Positions 34,602-45,300 of a stretch of 64,000 nucleotides of DNA are shown in pieces. Numbering within the stretch: the stretch's first letter is position 1; each line of letters opens with the position of its first letter. Made by a program: the position numbers and the translations under genes. The stretch lies in NCBI RefSeq assembly GCF_011043735.1, contig NZ_JAAKGV010000001.1, positions 124,001-188,000 on the forward strand, written 5' to 3'. This stretch comes from Methylobacterium sp. DB0501 (lineage in GTDB: Bacteria; Pseudomonadota; Alphaproteobacteria; Rhizobiales; Beijerinckiaceae). The notes beneath the pieces were generated by a model that saw only the letters and a list, made by a program, of their open reading frames with translations, was not told the DNA's origin and searched no databases.

Positions 34602-35182
34602 GGATCCGTTCGGGATGATGCAGGTCGCCCCTCCCCTCTCCCCGCGGGCGGGGAGAGGGCTCCGGCGACCTTGTCGTCGACGGAGCTAGCGGGGGCGAAG
34701 CCGGAGCGAGGGTGAGGGGGTGGTGCCGAATGAGATTCTTCCGGAGACACCCCCTCACCCCCGCCCTGCGGGCTTGCCGTGTCCCCGACAAGGGAGACAC
34801 GGCCCTCTCCCCGCCCGCGGGGAGAGGAGGAGGGGCGGCGCTCTACAATGGCGGCCATGATGGTGTCGAGGACGCCCGTCACATTGCGCGCGACCTCGCC
34901 GTTCCAGAACCGGAATACGCGCCAACCCTGCGACGCCAGCCAGGCGTCGCGCTCGCGGTCGTCGCCGCTCTCGGCGTGCTGGCTGCCGTCGAGTTCGACG
35001 ATCAGCTTCCCCTCACGGCAGGCGAAGCCCGCGTAGTAGCGGCCGATCGCCATTTGGCGCGCGCACTCGGCCTCTGCCAGGCGCCGGTCGCGTAAGTGCG
35101 CCCAGAGCGCCCGTTCGGCATCGGTCTGGGTCCGCCTCAGCGTGCGGGCCGGCGCCGTACCGGGATCGTCGGGGCCGCGCAT
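34598..35182 (-). CDS. DUF559 endonuclease-like protein inserted in the mur cluster
   Basis: The product is 194 residues. Residues about 10-120 are a DUF559 domain, related to Vsr/restriction-endonuclease folds. It has [20 protein letters not shown], then [17 protein letters not shown], where the ELDG and H residues match the nuclease-like core, and [11 protein letters not shown]. The last 75 residues are Pro/Ser/Gly-rich and are encoded entirely by the inverted dispersed repeats at 34628-34836, so they are not part of the ancestral protein. The gene lies 15 bp after murC and overlaps murB. DUF559 genes are mobile-looking passengers in many genomes; a function in cell-wall synthesis is unlikely. 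Confidence 0.88.
   Translation of the reverse strand: MRGPDDPGTAPARTLRRTQTDAERALWAHLRDRRLAEAECARQMAIGRYYAGFACREGKLIVELDGSQHAESGDDRERDAWLASQGWRVFRFWNGEVARNVTGVLDTIMAAIVERRPSSSPRGRGEGRVSLVGDTASPQGGGEGVSPEESHSAPPPHPRSGFAPASSVDDKVAGALSPPAGRGEGRPASSRTDP
34628..34836. repeat. Pair of inverted REP-like repeats
   Basis: One element (about 34629-34722) reads CCCTCTCCCCGCGGGCGGGG to GGGTGAGGGGGTG. A second (about 34748-34835) is the same type in reverse orientation, CACCCCCTCACCCCCGCCCT to CCCCGCCCGCGGGGAGAGG. Each has its own GC-rich hairpin, and the pair flanks about 25 bp. The layout resembles bacterial interspersed mosaic elements. It overlaps the 3' end of the DUF559 gene. Confidence 0.8.
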
Positions 35183-35197
35183 CGGAATGTCAGCGCC

Positions 35198-36613
35198 TCA
35201 CGCCGCCTTCTCGCCGATCGAGGCAAGCTCGCCCGGGAGCGCGTAGGCCCATTGCGTGATGTTGCCGGCGCCCAGGCACACCACGTAGTCGCCCGGCCCC
35301 GCGAGCCCGCCGACGATGCCGGCCAGGTCCTCGGTGCGCTCCAGCGCCACGGCGTTGCGGTGGCCGCGGGAGGTCAGGCCCGCCACCAGGGTGTCGCGGT
35401 CGATGCCCTCGATCGGCGCCTCGCCGGCCGCGTAGACGGGAGCGACGATCACCGTGTCGGCGTCGTTGAAGCAGGTGCAGAAATCGTCGAACAGCGAGGC
35501 GAGGCGGCTGTAGCGGTGAGGCTGCACCACCGCGACGACGCGGCCGTCGGTGGAGGCGCGGGCGGCCTTCAGCACCGCCCGGATCTCGACCGGGTGGTGG
35601 CCGTAATCGTCGAAGATCTGGACGCCGTTCCACTCGCCGGTGCGGGTGAACCGGCGCTTGACGCCGCCGAAATTCGCCAGCGCCTTGCGGATCGCGTCGG
35701 GCGAGACGCCGAGCTCGTGGGCCACCGCCAGCGCCGCCGTGGCGTTGAGGGCGTTGTGCTTGCCCGGCATCGGCAGGACGAGGTCCTCCATCTCCATCCG
35801 GAAGCCGGGGCGGCGGTCGCGGATCATCACCCGGAACCGGCTCTGGCCGCCCTTCAGGTCGACGTCGATCAGGCGCACGTCGGCCTGCGGGTTCTCGCCG
35901 TAGGTGATGATGCGCCGGTCCTCGATGCGCCCGACGAGATCCTGCACCGTCGGGTGGTCGATGCACATCACCGCGAAGCCGTAGAACGGGATGTTGTCGA
36001 TGAAGGCGCGGAAGGCGTCCTTGATCGCGTCGAACGAGCCGAAATGGTCGAGGTGCTCGGGGTCGATATTGGTGACGATGGCGATGTCGGCCGGCAGCTT
36101 CAGGAAGGTCCCGTCGGATTCGTCGGCCTCGACCACCATCCAGTCGCCCTCGCCCATCCGGGCGTTGGTGCCGTAGGCGTTGATGATGCCGCCGTTGATG
36201 ACGGTGGGATCGAGCTCGCCGGCATCGAGCAGGGTGGCGACGAGCGAGGTGGTGGTGGTCTTGCCGTGGGTGCCCGCCACCGCGACGCAGGACTTGAAGC
36301 GCATCAGCTCGGCCAGCATCTCGGCCCGGCGCACCACCGGCAGGCGGCGCTCGCGGGCGGAGATCAGCTCCGGGTTGTCGCGGCGGATCGCGGTCGAGAC
36401 CACCACCAGGGCGGCGTCGGCGAGATTCTCGGCCCGGTGGCCGACGAAGGTGCGGATGCCCTTCTCGGCGAGGCGGCGCACGTTGGCGTTGTCGGACGCG
36501 TCCGAGCCCTGCACCGTGTAGCCGAGATTGTGCATCACCTCGGCGATGCCGGACATGCCGATGCCGCCGATGCCGATGAAGTGGATGGGTCCGAGCTGGT
36601 TCGGCAGCTTCAT
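35198..36613 (-). CDS. murC: UDP-N-acetylmuramate--L-alanine ligase MurC
   Basis: The product is 471 residues. An N-terminal Rossmann segment [20 protein letters not shown] is followed by the ATP-binding P-loop [11 protein letters not shown] (about residue 115) and the central-domain motif [12 protein letters not shown]. The C-terminal domain contains [12 protein letters not shown]. MurC adds L-Ala to UDP-MurNAc in the cytoplasm. The start at 36613 gives the expected [12 protein letters not shown]. About 175 bp separate it from murG, filled with a hairpin and a dispersed repeat, so it may have its own promoter. Confidence 0.98.
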   Translation of the reverse strand: MKLPNQLGPIHFIGIGGIGMSGIAEVMHNLGYTVQGSDASDNANVRRLAEKGIRTFVGHRAENLADAALVVVSTAIRRDNPELISARERRLPVVRRAEMLAELMRFKSCVAVAGTHGKTTTTSLVATLLDAGELDPTVINGGIINAYGTNARMGEGDWMVVEADESDGTFLKLPADIAIVTNIDPEHLDHFGSFDAIKDAFRAFIDNIPFYGFAVMCIDHPTVQDLVGRIEDRRIITYGENPQADVRLIDVDLKGGQSRFRVMIRDRRPGFRMEMEDLVLPMPGKHNALNATAALAVAHELGVSPDAIRKALANFGGVKRRFTRTGEWNGVQIFDDYGHHPVEIRAVLKAARASTDGRVVAVVQPHRYSRLASLFDDFCTCFNDADTVIVAPVYAAGEAPIEGIDRDTLVAGLTSRGHRNAVALERTEDLAGIVGGLAGPGDYVVCLGAGNITQWAYALPGELASIGEKAA

Positions 36614-36690
36614 GGAAGTCGGGGTCCTTTGTCTTCTTGTTCGATGGACGGCGCCTCGCGGGCCGGCATGGTCGATGAAGGGCCGCGAGA

Positions 36691-36733
36691 GCATTTTCCG
36701 ACGACGTGGAAACCCGTTCGCCTCAGAAAATGC
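36691..36733. repeat. Dispersed intergenic repeat with imperfect stem
   Basis: GCATTTTC (36691-36698) pairs with GAAAATGC (36726-36733), enclosing a CGACGTGGAAACCCGTTCG-type loop and followed by GGCAAAATCAAACACCTAGAGC. This pattern resembles the abundant intergenic repeats of Hyphomicrobiales (GAGCAT...ATGCTC...TAGAGC) that I recall from Methylobacterium and Bradyrhizobium genomes. It directly abuts the strong hairpin at the murG stop. Confidence 0.6.
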
Positions 36734-36748
36734 GGCAAAATCAAACAC

Positions 36749-36791
36749 CTAGAGCACCGCCCGATCGCCTTGCGATCGGGCGGTGCTCTAG
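36749..36791. terminator. 19-bp perfect hairpin overlapping the murG stop codon
   Basis: CTAGAGCACCGCCCGATCG (36749-36767) and CGATCGGGCGGTGCTCTAG (36773-36791) are exact complements with a 5-base loop. The murG stop codon (36788-36790, minus strand) lies within the right arm, so the end of murG is formed by this element. No T-run follows. It looks like part of the dispersed repeat next to it. Confidence 0.8.
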
Positions 36792-37903
36792 CGGGCCGTG
36801 ACGGCGGTCTCGACCACCAGGGCGGCGAGGCGCTCGGCGGCGTCGGGCAGGCCGGCGCCCTTGGCGGCCGCGGCCGCCTTTGCGAGCCGGTCGGGATCGC
36901 CGAGCAGCGTACCGAGATCGGCGGCCAGCCGCTCAGGGGTGAAGTCCGTTTGTGGTCTGGGAAAGGCGGCGCCGATCCGCTCCAGCACCGCGGCGTTCGC
37001 CGCCTGGTCCTGGTCGAGGGCGCCGGGGAGCGGCACCAGGATCGACGGCCGGCCGATCACCGCGAGTTCCGCCACCGTCGAGGCACCCGAGCGCGCGACG
37101 ACGAGGTGGGAGGTCGCCATCTTGGCCGGCAGGTCCTTGAAGAACGGCGCCACCGTGAAGGCGGAAAGCCCCGCGCCCTCGTAGAGCGCCTGCACCCGGG
37201 CGAGATCCTCGGCCCTCGCCTGCTGGATCACGGTGAGGCGGGCGCGCAACGCCGCCGGCAACCGCACGACGGCGTCGGGCACCACGTCGCTCATCACCCG
37301 GGCGCCCTGGCTGCCGCCGAAGGCGAGGAGCTGGAGCGGGGCGTCGGGTCCTACGCCCGGATAGGGCATCCCGGCCGCCGCCAGGACCGCCGGACGGACC
37401 GGGTTGCCGGTATGGACCCGGCGCGCCGTGGCCTTGGCGGGCACGCCCCGCACCTCGGGAAAGCCGGTGGCGATCACGGAGGCGCCGCGGGCCAGGAACC
37501 CGTTCGCCCGGCCCATCACGGCGTTCTGCTCGTGCAGGAGCGTCGGCACCCGCAGCATCTGGGCGGCGAGCAGGGGCGGCACGGTGGGGTAGCCGCCGAA
37601 TCCGACGACCACCGCCGGGTTGAGGCGGCGCACCTCCCGGATCGCCGCCGCGAAACCGCGCCCGAGGGTCGCGAAGGCGGCGACACGGCGTAGGGGAGAG
37701 CGCCCGCTCGAGGGGGTGGCGGAGGGCACCGCCACGATCTCCGAGGCCGGGAACTCGCCGGACAGCGCCGCGACCCGGCTGTCGGTGGCGAGCACGACCC
37801 GGATGCCGCGCTCGCGCAGCCGCAGGGCCAGGGCCTCGGCCGGAAACAGGTGGCCGCCGGTGCCGCCCGCGGCGAGGAGCACGAGGGGTTGGGCGACGGT
37901 CAT
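36788..37903 (-). CDS. murG: Undecaprenyl-PP-MurNAc-pentapeptide GlcNAc transferase MurG
   Basis: The product is 371 residues. The start at 37903 gives MTVAQPLVLLAAGGTGGHLF with the first Gly-rich loop GGTGGH. A second loop, FGGSQGARVMSD, and the UDP-GlcNAc binding ARSGASTVAEL complete the GT28 pattern. MurG converts lipid I to lipid II at the inner face of the membrane. It is downstream of ftsW by 138 bp. Its stop codon is inside a 19-bp hairpin. Confidence 0.97.
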   Translation of the reverse strand: MTVAQPLVLLAAGGTGGHLFPAEALALRLRERGIRVVLATDSRVAALSGEFPASEIVAVPSATPSSGRSPLRRVAAFATLGRGFAAAIREVRRLNPAVVVGFGGYPTVPPLLAAQMLRVPTLLHEQNAVMGRANGFLARGASVIATGFPEVRGVPAKATARRVHTGNPVRPAVLAAAGMPYPGVGPDAPLQLLAFGGSQGARVMSDVVPDAVVRLPAALRARLTVIQQARAEDLARVQALYEGAGLSAFTVAPFFKDLPAKMATSHLVVARSGASTVAELAVIGRPSILVPLPGALDQDQAANAAVLERIGAAFPRPQTDFTPERLAADLGTLLGDPDRLAKAAAAAKGAGLPDAAERLAALVVETAVTAR

Positions 37904-38041
37904 CGGGCGGCCGGGGCGGGGCGGGGCATGGAAAGGCGGTCTCCGGACATGCGGTCTCCGGTCGGTCGGTCGACCCCGTTTGTCACGACGGGGCCGCCAG
38001 GTCACCCCTTGGAGGGAAGCACCACTCGGGGTTGCGCCGAC

Positions 38042-39181
<1,140 letters not shown>

Positions 39182-39308
39182 GGCTTGCGTAGGACCCTCG
39201 TTCACCAGCCGCGACCATCGGACGGAATGGTAAACCGAGTGTTGCCGCGCCGCCGCAGCGATGCGGATCCTGCCCGTGCCGCCAGGCCTTGCCGTCGGCC
39301 CCGATCGG

Positions 39309-39551
39309 TCAGCCCTGGAACATGCCGTGCGGCGCCAGCTCGAAATGCCGGGCGTAGGAGTCTTCCAGGGTCTCCCACGGCATCAGCATCACGCCGTGCA
39401 GCGGCGCCGCGCCCGCCGTCAGGGCGCCGAAGCGCCGCAGGATCAGGGCGAGCTCGTAGGCGGTGATGTCGGGCTTGGGATCGAACCGGTAGAAATGGGT
39501 CTCGTTGTCAACCGGCTCGGCGCCGATGCCCTTCAGGAGCGACTCGAACAT
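39309..39551 (-). CDS. Conserved small protein of unknown function
   Basis: The product is 80 residues, soluble, starting MFESLLKGIGAEPVDNETHF and ending in FELAPHGMFQG. It has an aromatic-rich pattern (HFYRFDPKPDITAYELALIL) suggesting a compact helix-strand fold, and no signal peptide. I recall similar short proteins in Hyphomicrobiales but no function. It lies just upstream of ftsW in the same orientation. Codon use matches its neighbours, supporting a real gene. Confidence 0.65.
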   Translation of the reverse strand: MFESLLKGIGAEPVDNETHFYRFDPKPDITAYELALILRRFGALTAGAAPLHGVMLMPWETLEDSYARHFELAPHGMFQG

Positions 39552-39790
39552 CAGGAGGTCCCCCGTCCGGCACGAATCCCGTCGCGCCGCGTCGCGGAAG
39601 ACTAGGCCGAACGGACGGCCTGCGGCAAATAAACTTGATGGGAGGAATATACCTTATCGGCACAGGGCAGGCGGCGCGGGAGCGGAAACGCCGACAGGCG
39701 TCCTCGTTTCCACGTCTCGGCGTCGTCCGGAGGCCGCGCGGCGGAATTCGGACGGCGCGCAGGGAACCGGCGCTATCGGGCCTCGAACCC

Positions 39791-40420
39791 TTAATCCTCG
39801 TGCGGCCCGCACCAGCCCGGCAGGTACACGGCAGCCTTGGAGCGGGCGAGGGCCATGGCCTCCTCCATGGCCTCGGAGAAATCGTCCTTGATGATCTTGC
39901 GCTTGATGTTCCGGCGCAGGAAATCGGCCCACAGGAACTCGCTGAACGGCGTCGTGTCCTTGGCGAACCCCCCGGAGCGGCGCAATTCGCCGGCGAGGCT
40001 GCGGAAGGGGTCGTCCGCCAGATCCTCGATCCGCTTCGGCAGGTCGCCGACGTCCCGGCGCACGCCGTCCGCGTCGTAGGGATGGACCCAGGCGCGGTGG
40101 TCGGCCACGACCCAGAACGCGTCCTTCTCGAGGTGGTGCAGGTCGGCCACCACGGTGGTGAGCACGCTCTCCACTCCCTCCTCCTGGAGGGCGCGGGCGA
40201 GGTGGTGGTGGTCGACGACGTAGCGGCGCTTCTTCGGCCCGAGCAGCACCGGAATCATGTGCGAGGCGAGGAACGCCTCGCGGTCCTTGTCGTCCTGGGT
40301 CTCGCGCCAGCGCTTGCGCTTCGCCGCCACCTCCCGGTAGCCGACCGTCATCTGGGTCGGGCGCAGCTCGGCGATCGGCGTGCTGTGGAGAATCGGGTCG
40401 CGGACGGACATTCGGCTCAT
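39791..40420 (-). CDS. ParB-like nuclease domain protein
   Basis: The product is 209 residues from ATG 40420 (a second in-frame ATG is at 40411). An N-terminal ParB/Srx-like segment, PIAELRPTQMTVGYREVAAK, is followed by VVDHHHLARAL, in which the His-rich stretch is characteristic of the ParBc_2-type family. The C-terminal half contains FLWADFLRRNIKRK and ends in WCGPHED. The family is annotated as putative ParB-like nuclease and is not a chromosome partition protein. There is no parA nearby. Function is unknown. Confidence 0.8.
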   Translation of the reverse strand: MSRMSVRDPILHSTPIAELRPTQMTVGYREVAAKRKRWRETQDDKDREAFLASHMIPVLLGPKKRRYVVDHHHLARALQEEGVESVLTTVVADLHHLEKDAFWVVADHRAWVHPYDADGVRRDVGDLPKRIEDLADDPFRSLAGELRRSGGFAKDTTPFSEFLWADFLRRNIKRKIIKDDFSEAMEEAMALARSKAAVYLPGWCGPHED

Positions 40421-40947
40421 CGACGCTCTTGCGCGCGGAAGGCCCGCGCCTGTCCGGGAAAACTCGGCCACACCCTCCCTTCGGTCAAGGCGGCGGACCG
40501 ATGCCACATGATCTAACAATCCGGCTCGGCCTCGCCCGAACGGCCTAATCCCGTTGCGGCGAGAGAGTGTTCCGGCCCGGGCAAGCGCCGACGACGACAC
40601 GCTTTTCCCCCGCGGATCGGCCGCCGCCGTCCGGCCCGGCGCCGCGCCGCCGGCACGGGCGGATGCGCAGCCGGGCATCCTTGACTTGCTTTCGGTTTGC
40701 TCGCCAAGAGACGGTCACGGGGCGCCCTCCGCGAGGTGCGGCGCCGCGGCCCGGATCCTGCCTCGTCATCCGTCCCCGTCATGGAACTGACGCAGGGACA
40801 CGGCAGGACACCCGGCGGGTTCGGACTTGAGGCACAGACAGGGGCCGATCGGCCGGCCCGGGACCGAAGCGGATGCCCCGTCGCCGGGGCCGGCCGCGAG
40901 CGGGCGTCCCGGGATCCGACCGCACCCCGGCGGATGATCGGCGCGCG
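40421..40947. other. Intergenic region upstream of the RND efflux operon
   Basis: About 530 bp between the divergent ParB-like gene and the adaptor gene. It should contain the efflux operon promoter. I see no regulator gene, no clear operator and only short GC-rich repeats. The segment at 40675-40705 (CATCCTTGACTTGCTTTCGG) is the least GC-rich part and the best place to look for a promoter. Confidence 0.4.
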
Positions 40948-42336
40948 ATGGACACCAACAATCCCCTGACCCAGGAATCCCGGGCCCGGGAATCCCTGGC
41001 CAAGGAGACCCTGGCCCAGGAATCCCTGGCCCAAGAGACCCTGGCCCAGGTGACTCTGGCCAAGGACGCCCCGGCGCGCCGCCGCCGCGGCCTCGGCTGG
41101 ATCGTCACCGTCCTGCTCCTCGCGGGCGCCGGCCTGGCGATCTGGTTCGTGCCCGCCCTCGCGCCCGTGCGCGAGCGCCTCGCCACGCTGCTCGTGCAGC
41201 GCGAGGGCGTCGAGGGCCAGGCACCGGAACCCGGCGAGACCGCCGCGGCGCCGGTCTTCCGGCCGACCAAGCAGCAGCTCGCGAGCTTCGGCATCGAGAC
41301 CGTGCAGGCCCGGGAGTTCCGGCCCGAGGGCTTCGCGGAAGGGCGGATCGGCGTCAACGAGGACGACAACGTCCCGGTCTACTCGCCCTATGCCGGCCGG
41401 GTGACCAAGGTGATGGTCCGGGCCGGCGACCGGGTGACGGCCAACCAGGTGCTGTTCACCCTGGAGGCCGCCGACATGGTCTCCGCCCTCAACGACTATC
41501 AGGCGGCACAGAACACGCTCGCCAAGAACTCCGCCCTGCTCAAGCTCAACCAGACCGTGGCGGCCCGGCTCCAGGAACTCTACCAGGCCAAGGCCGTGGC
41601 ATTGAAGGACTGGCAGCAGGCCCAGAACGACGTGATCGCGGCGCAGAGCGACCAGCGCTCGGCCGAGGCCGCGCTCCAGGCGGTGCGCAACCGCCTCCTG
41701 CTCCTCGGCAAGTCGAACGCGGAGATCGAGGCCTTCGCCAAGAGCGGGGTGATCAGCTCGGCGACCGAGATCCGCGCGCCGATCGCCGGCACCATCGTGC
41801 AGCGCAAGATCGGCCTGGGCCAGTATCTCGCCGCGGGCAGCGACCCGGCCTTCGTCATCGGCGATCTCTCGACCGTGTGGCTCGTGGCCAACGTGCGCGA
41901 GACCGAGGTGCCGCGGATCAAGCTCGGCCAGGAGCTGGAGGCCAGCGTGATCGGCTTCCCCGACCGGGTGTTCAAGGCCCGCATCAACTACATGGCGGCC
42001 TCCCTCGATCCCGCGACGCGGCGCCTGCCGGTGCGGGCCGAGATCGACAATGCCGAGGGCCTGCTGCGGCCCGAGATGTTCGCGACCTTCACGATCCTGA
42101 CCGGCCGCGACGAGAGCGCCCCGGCGATCCCGGCTTCCGCGATCGTCTACGAGGGTGCCCGCGCCCGGATCTGGGTCGAGCAGCCGGACGGCACCATCGT
42201 GTCGCGCAAGGTCGCCCTCGGGCTGACCGGCGGCGGCCTCGTCCAGGTCGTGGACGGGCTCAAGGTCGGCGAGCGCGTGGTCACCCGCGGCAGCCTGTTC
42301 ATCGACCGCGCCGCCTCCGGCGACAAAGCGTCCTGA
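40948..42336 (+). CDS. RND efflux periplasmic adaptor (membrane fusion protein, CusB/CzcB-like)
   Basis: The product is 462 residues. A cytoplasmic N-terminus of about 45 residues made of pentapeptide repeats precedes one membrane helix (WIVTVLLLAGAGLAIWFV). The mature part has a lipoyl-like segment (VYSPYAGRVTKVMVRAGDRV), an alpha-helical hairpin (about residues 175-265), the second lipoyl half (IRAPIAGTIVQRKIGLGQYL) and a beta-barrel. It would bridge the RND pump to the outer-membrane channel. It is first in a three-gene operon. Metal versus organic substrate is discussed under the pump. Confidence 0.95.
   Translation: MDTNNPLTQESRARESLAKETLAQESLAQETLAQVTLAKDAPARRRRGLGWIVTVLLLAGAGLAIWFVPALAPVRERLATLLVQREGVEGQAPEPGETAAAPVFRPTKQQLASFGIETVQAREFRPEGFAEGRIGVNEDDNVPVYSPYAGRVTKVMVRAGDRVTANQVLFTLEAADMVSALNDYQAAQNTLAKNSALLKLNQTVAARLQELYQAKAVALKDWQQAQNDVIAAQSDQRSAEAALQAVRNRLLLLGKSNAEIEAFAKSGVISSATEIRAPIAGTIVQRKIGLGQYLAAGSDPAFVIGDLSTVWLVANVRETEVPRIKLGQELEASVIGFPDRVFKARINYMAASLDPATRRLPVRAEIDNAEGLLRPEMFATFTILTGRDESAPAIPASAIVYEGARARIWVEQPDGTIVSRKVALGLTGGGLVQVVDGLKVGERVVTRGSLFIDRAASGDKAS
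40972..41076. repeat. 15-bp tandem repeat at the 5' end of the adaptor gene
   Basis: Seven consecutive 15-bp units (for example CAGGAATCCCTGGCC, AAGGAGACCCTGGCC) encode pentapeptides of the type QESLA/KETLA. The frame is preserved. Divergence rises towards the last unit. Confidence 0.92.
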
Positions 42337-42363
42337 TCGTCGGCGTCCTGAGGATCGCGCCCC

Positions 42364-45300
42364 ATGAACCGCCTGATCGACTTCGCCCTGCGCCAGCGGG
42401 TGCTGGTGCTGCTGCTGTTCCTGGCGATGCTCGGGATCAGCTATGCCAGCTTCCAGCAGCTCAACATCGAGGCCTATCCGGACCCGGTGCCGCCGCTCGT
42501 CGACGTCATCACCCAGAATCCGGGCCAGTCGGCCGAGGAGATCGAGCGCTACATCACCATCCCGCTCGAGGTGCAGCTCGCCGGCATCCCCAACGCCACG
42601 GTGACGCGGACGATCTCGCTGTTCGGCCTGTCGGACGTGAAGATCCAGTTCACCTACGACTTCACCTACCAGGAGGCGCTGCAGCGGGTGCTGAACCGGC
42701 TGTCGCAGCTTCCGCCGCTGCCGAACAACGCCCAGCCGCAGATCTCGCCGACGAGCCCGATCGGCGAGATCATGCGCTATCAGGTGGTGGGCCCGCCGGG
42801 CTTCTCCTCGACCGACCTGAAGACCCTGCAGGACTGGGTGCTGCAGCGCCGCTTCAAGGCGATTCCCGGCGTCGTCGACGTCTCGGCCTTCGGCGGCAAG
42901 ACCAAGGAGTTCGAGGTCGCGGTCGACCTGCACAAGCTCCAGGCGCAGGGACTGACCCTGGTCCAGGTCGTCTCGGCACTGAACAATTCCAGCACCAATG
43001 TCGGCGGCCAGACGCTCAATGTCGGCGAGCAATCGGCGGTGGTGCGCGGCGTCGGCCTGATCCGCGACATGGACGACATCCGCAACACCATGATCACGCA
43101 GGTGGGCGGCGTGCCGGTGCTGGTGAAGGACGTCGCGGAGGTCCAGGTCAGCAACGCGCCGCGCCTCGGTATCGTCGGCCACGAGAATAACGGCGACATC
43201 GTCGAGGGCATCGTGCTCCTGAGCCGCGGCGGCAAGAGCCTGCCGACGATCCAGCGGGTCGAGGCCGAGATCGAGAAGATCAACGCGTCGGGCATCCTGC
43301 CGCCGGGGGTCCAGGTGGTGCCGCTCTACGACCGCAGCGCGCTCATCCACACCACCACCCACACGGTGATGCACAACCTGATCTTCGGCGTGGTGCTGGT
43401 GTTCCTGGTGCAGTGGCTGTTCCTCGGCAGCCTCAAGAGCGCGATCATCGTCGCCGCCACGATCCCATTCGCGCTGGGATTCGCCATCACCATCATGGTG
43501 GCGCGGGGCGAATCGGCCAACCTCCTGTCGCTGGGCGCGATCGATTTCGGCCTCATCGTCGATGCGACGGTGATCATGGTGGAGAACATCTTCCGCCACC
43601 TCGCCGAGCACAAGGGCCCGCCCCAGCGCGGCAGCGGGCTCAAGATCGGCCTGATCGCGTCCGCCGCGCGCGAGGTGAACCGGGCGATCTTCTTCTCCGC
43701 CTCGATCATCATCGTGGGCTTCCTGCCGCTCTTCACCCTGACCGGCGTCGAGGGCCACATCTTCGGGCCGATGGCGAAAACCTATGCCTACGCGCTCGTC
43801 GGCGGATTGCTCGCCACCTACACGGTGTCGCCGGCGCTCTCGGCCCTGATCCTGCCGAACCACGTCGAGGAGCGCGACACCATCGTGGTGAAGGTCCTGC
43901 GCGCGCTGTTCCGGCCGCTCCAGGGCTTCACCCTGAACAACCGGCTCCTGACGATCCTGATGACGGTGGCGATGCTCGGCTGCACCGGCATCGCGATGCG
44001 CACGCTCGGCCTCGAGTTCCTGCCTACGCTGGAGGAGGGCAATCTCTACATCCGCGGCACGATGCCGGCCTCGATCTCGCTCGAGGCGGGCAACCCCTAC
44101 GTCGAGCGGATGCGCAAGCTGATCGGCTCCTACCCGGAGGTGACCACGGTCGTCTCGCACCAGGGCCGGCCCGACGACGGCACCGATGCCACCGGGTTCT
44201 TCAACGTCGAGATCTTCGCTCCCCTGAAGCCCGCCGACCAATGGCGGCCGGGCCTGACCAAGGAGAAGCTGATCGAGGAGATGTCGGCTCGGCTGCGCGA
44301 GGAATTGCCCGGCATCGAGTTCAACTTCTCGCAATACATCCAGGACAACGTCCAGGAGGCGGCCTCCGGCGTGAAGGGCGAGAACTCGGTCAAGATCTAC
44401 GGCACCGACCTCGAGCAGATCACCCGCACCGCCAACGACGTGAAGGCGGCGCTCGCCACGGTGCCGGGGGTGACCGATCTGGCGGTGTTCACCTCGCTCG
44501 GCCAGCCGACGGTGCGCATCGACATCGACCGGGCGCGGGCCGCCCGCTACGGCCTGGCGCCCGGCGACATCGCCACCACCATCTCGGCGGCGATCGGCGG
44601 GCAGACCGCGGGCGACCTCTACGAGTACGGCAGCGACCGCCACTTCCCGATGCGGGTGCGGCTGGCGCCGGACTACCGCCGCTCGCTGGAGACGATCCGC
44701 AACATCACGGTGGGCGTGACGACGGCGAGCGGCGGCGTGATGCAGGTGCCGCTCTCGGAGATCGCCCAGGTCCAGCTCGTCTCGGGCGCCGCCTTCATCT
44801 ACCGCGAGAACCAGGAGCGCTACATCCCGGTCAAGTTCAGCGTGCGCGGGCGCGATCTCGGCGGCGCGGTGATCGAGGCGCAAAGGCGCGTCGCCGAGCA
44901 GGTCGACTTGCCGGCAGGCTACCACCTCGAATGGGTCGGCGAGTTCAGCAACCTGCAGGGCGCCATCGCCCGGCTGAAGCTCGTGGTGCCGGTGACGATC
45001 GGGCTGATCGCGCTCCTGCTCTACGTCAACTTCGCCTCGCTCACCGACACCCTGCTCACCCTGAGCGTGATCCCGATGGCGCTGATCGGCGGCATCTTCG
45101 CCCTGGTCCTCACCGGCACGCCGTTCTCGGTCTCGGCGGCGATCGGCTTCATCGCGCTGTTCGGCATCTCGACCATGGAGGGCGTGATCCTGCTCTCCTA
45201 CTGCAACCAGCTGATGGACGAGGGCTGGGCGCGGGCACAGGCCATCCGCCACGCCGCCGACGTGCGCATGCGCCCGGTGATGATGACCTGCGTCGCGGCT

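Noticed and set aside
40421..40947. Possible regulator gene for the RND operon
   Set aside because: Reading frames on both strands here show no helix-turn-helix or other family resemblance.
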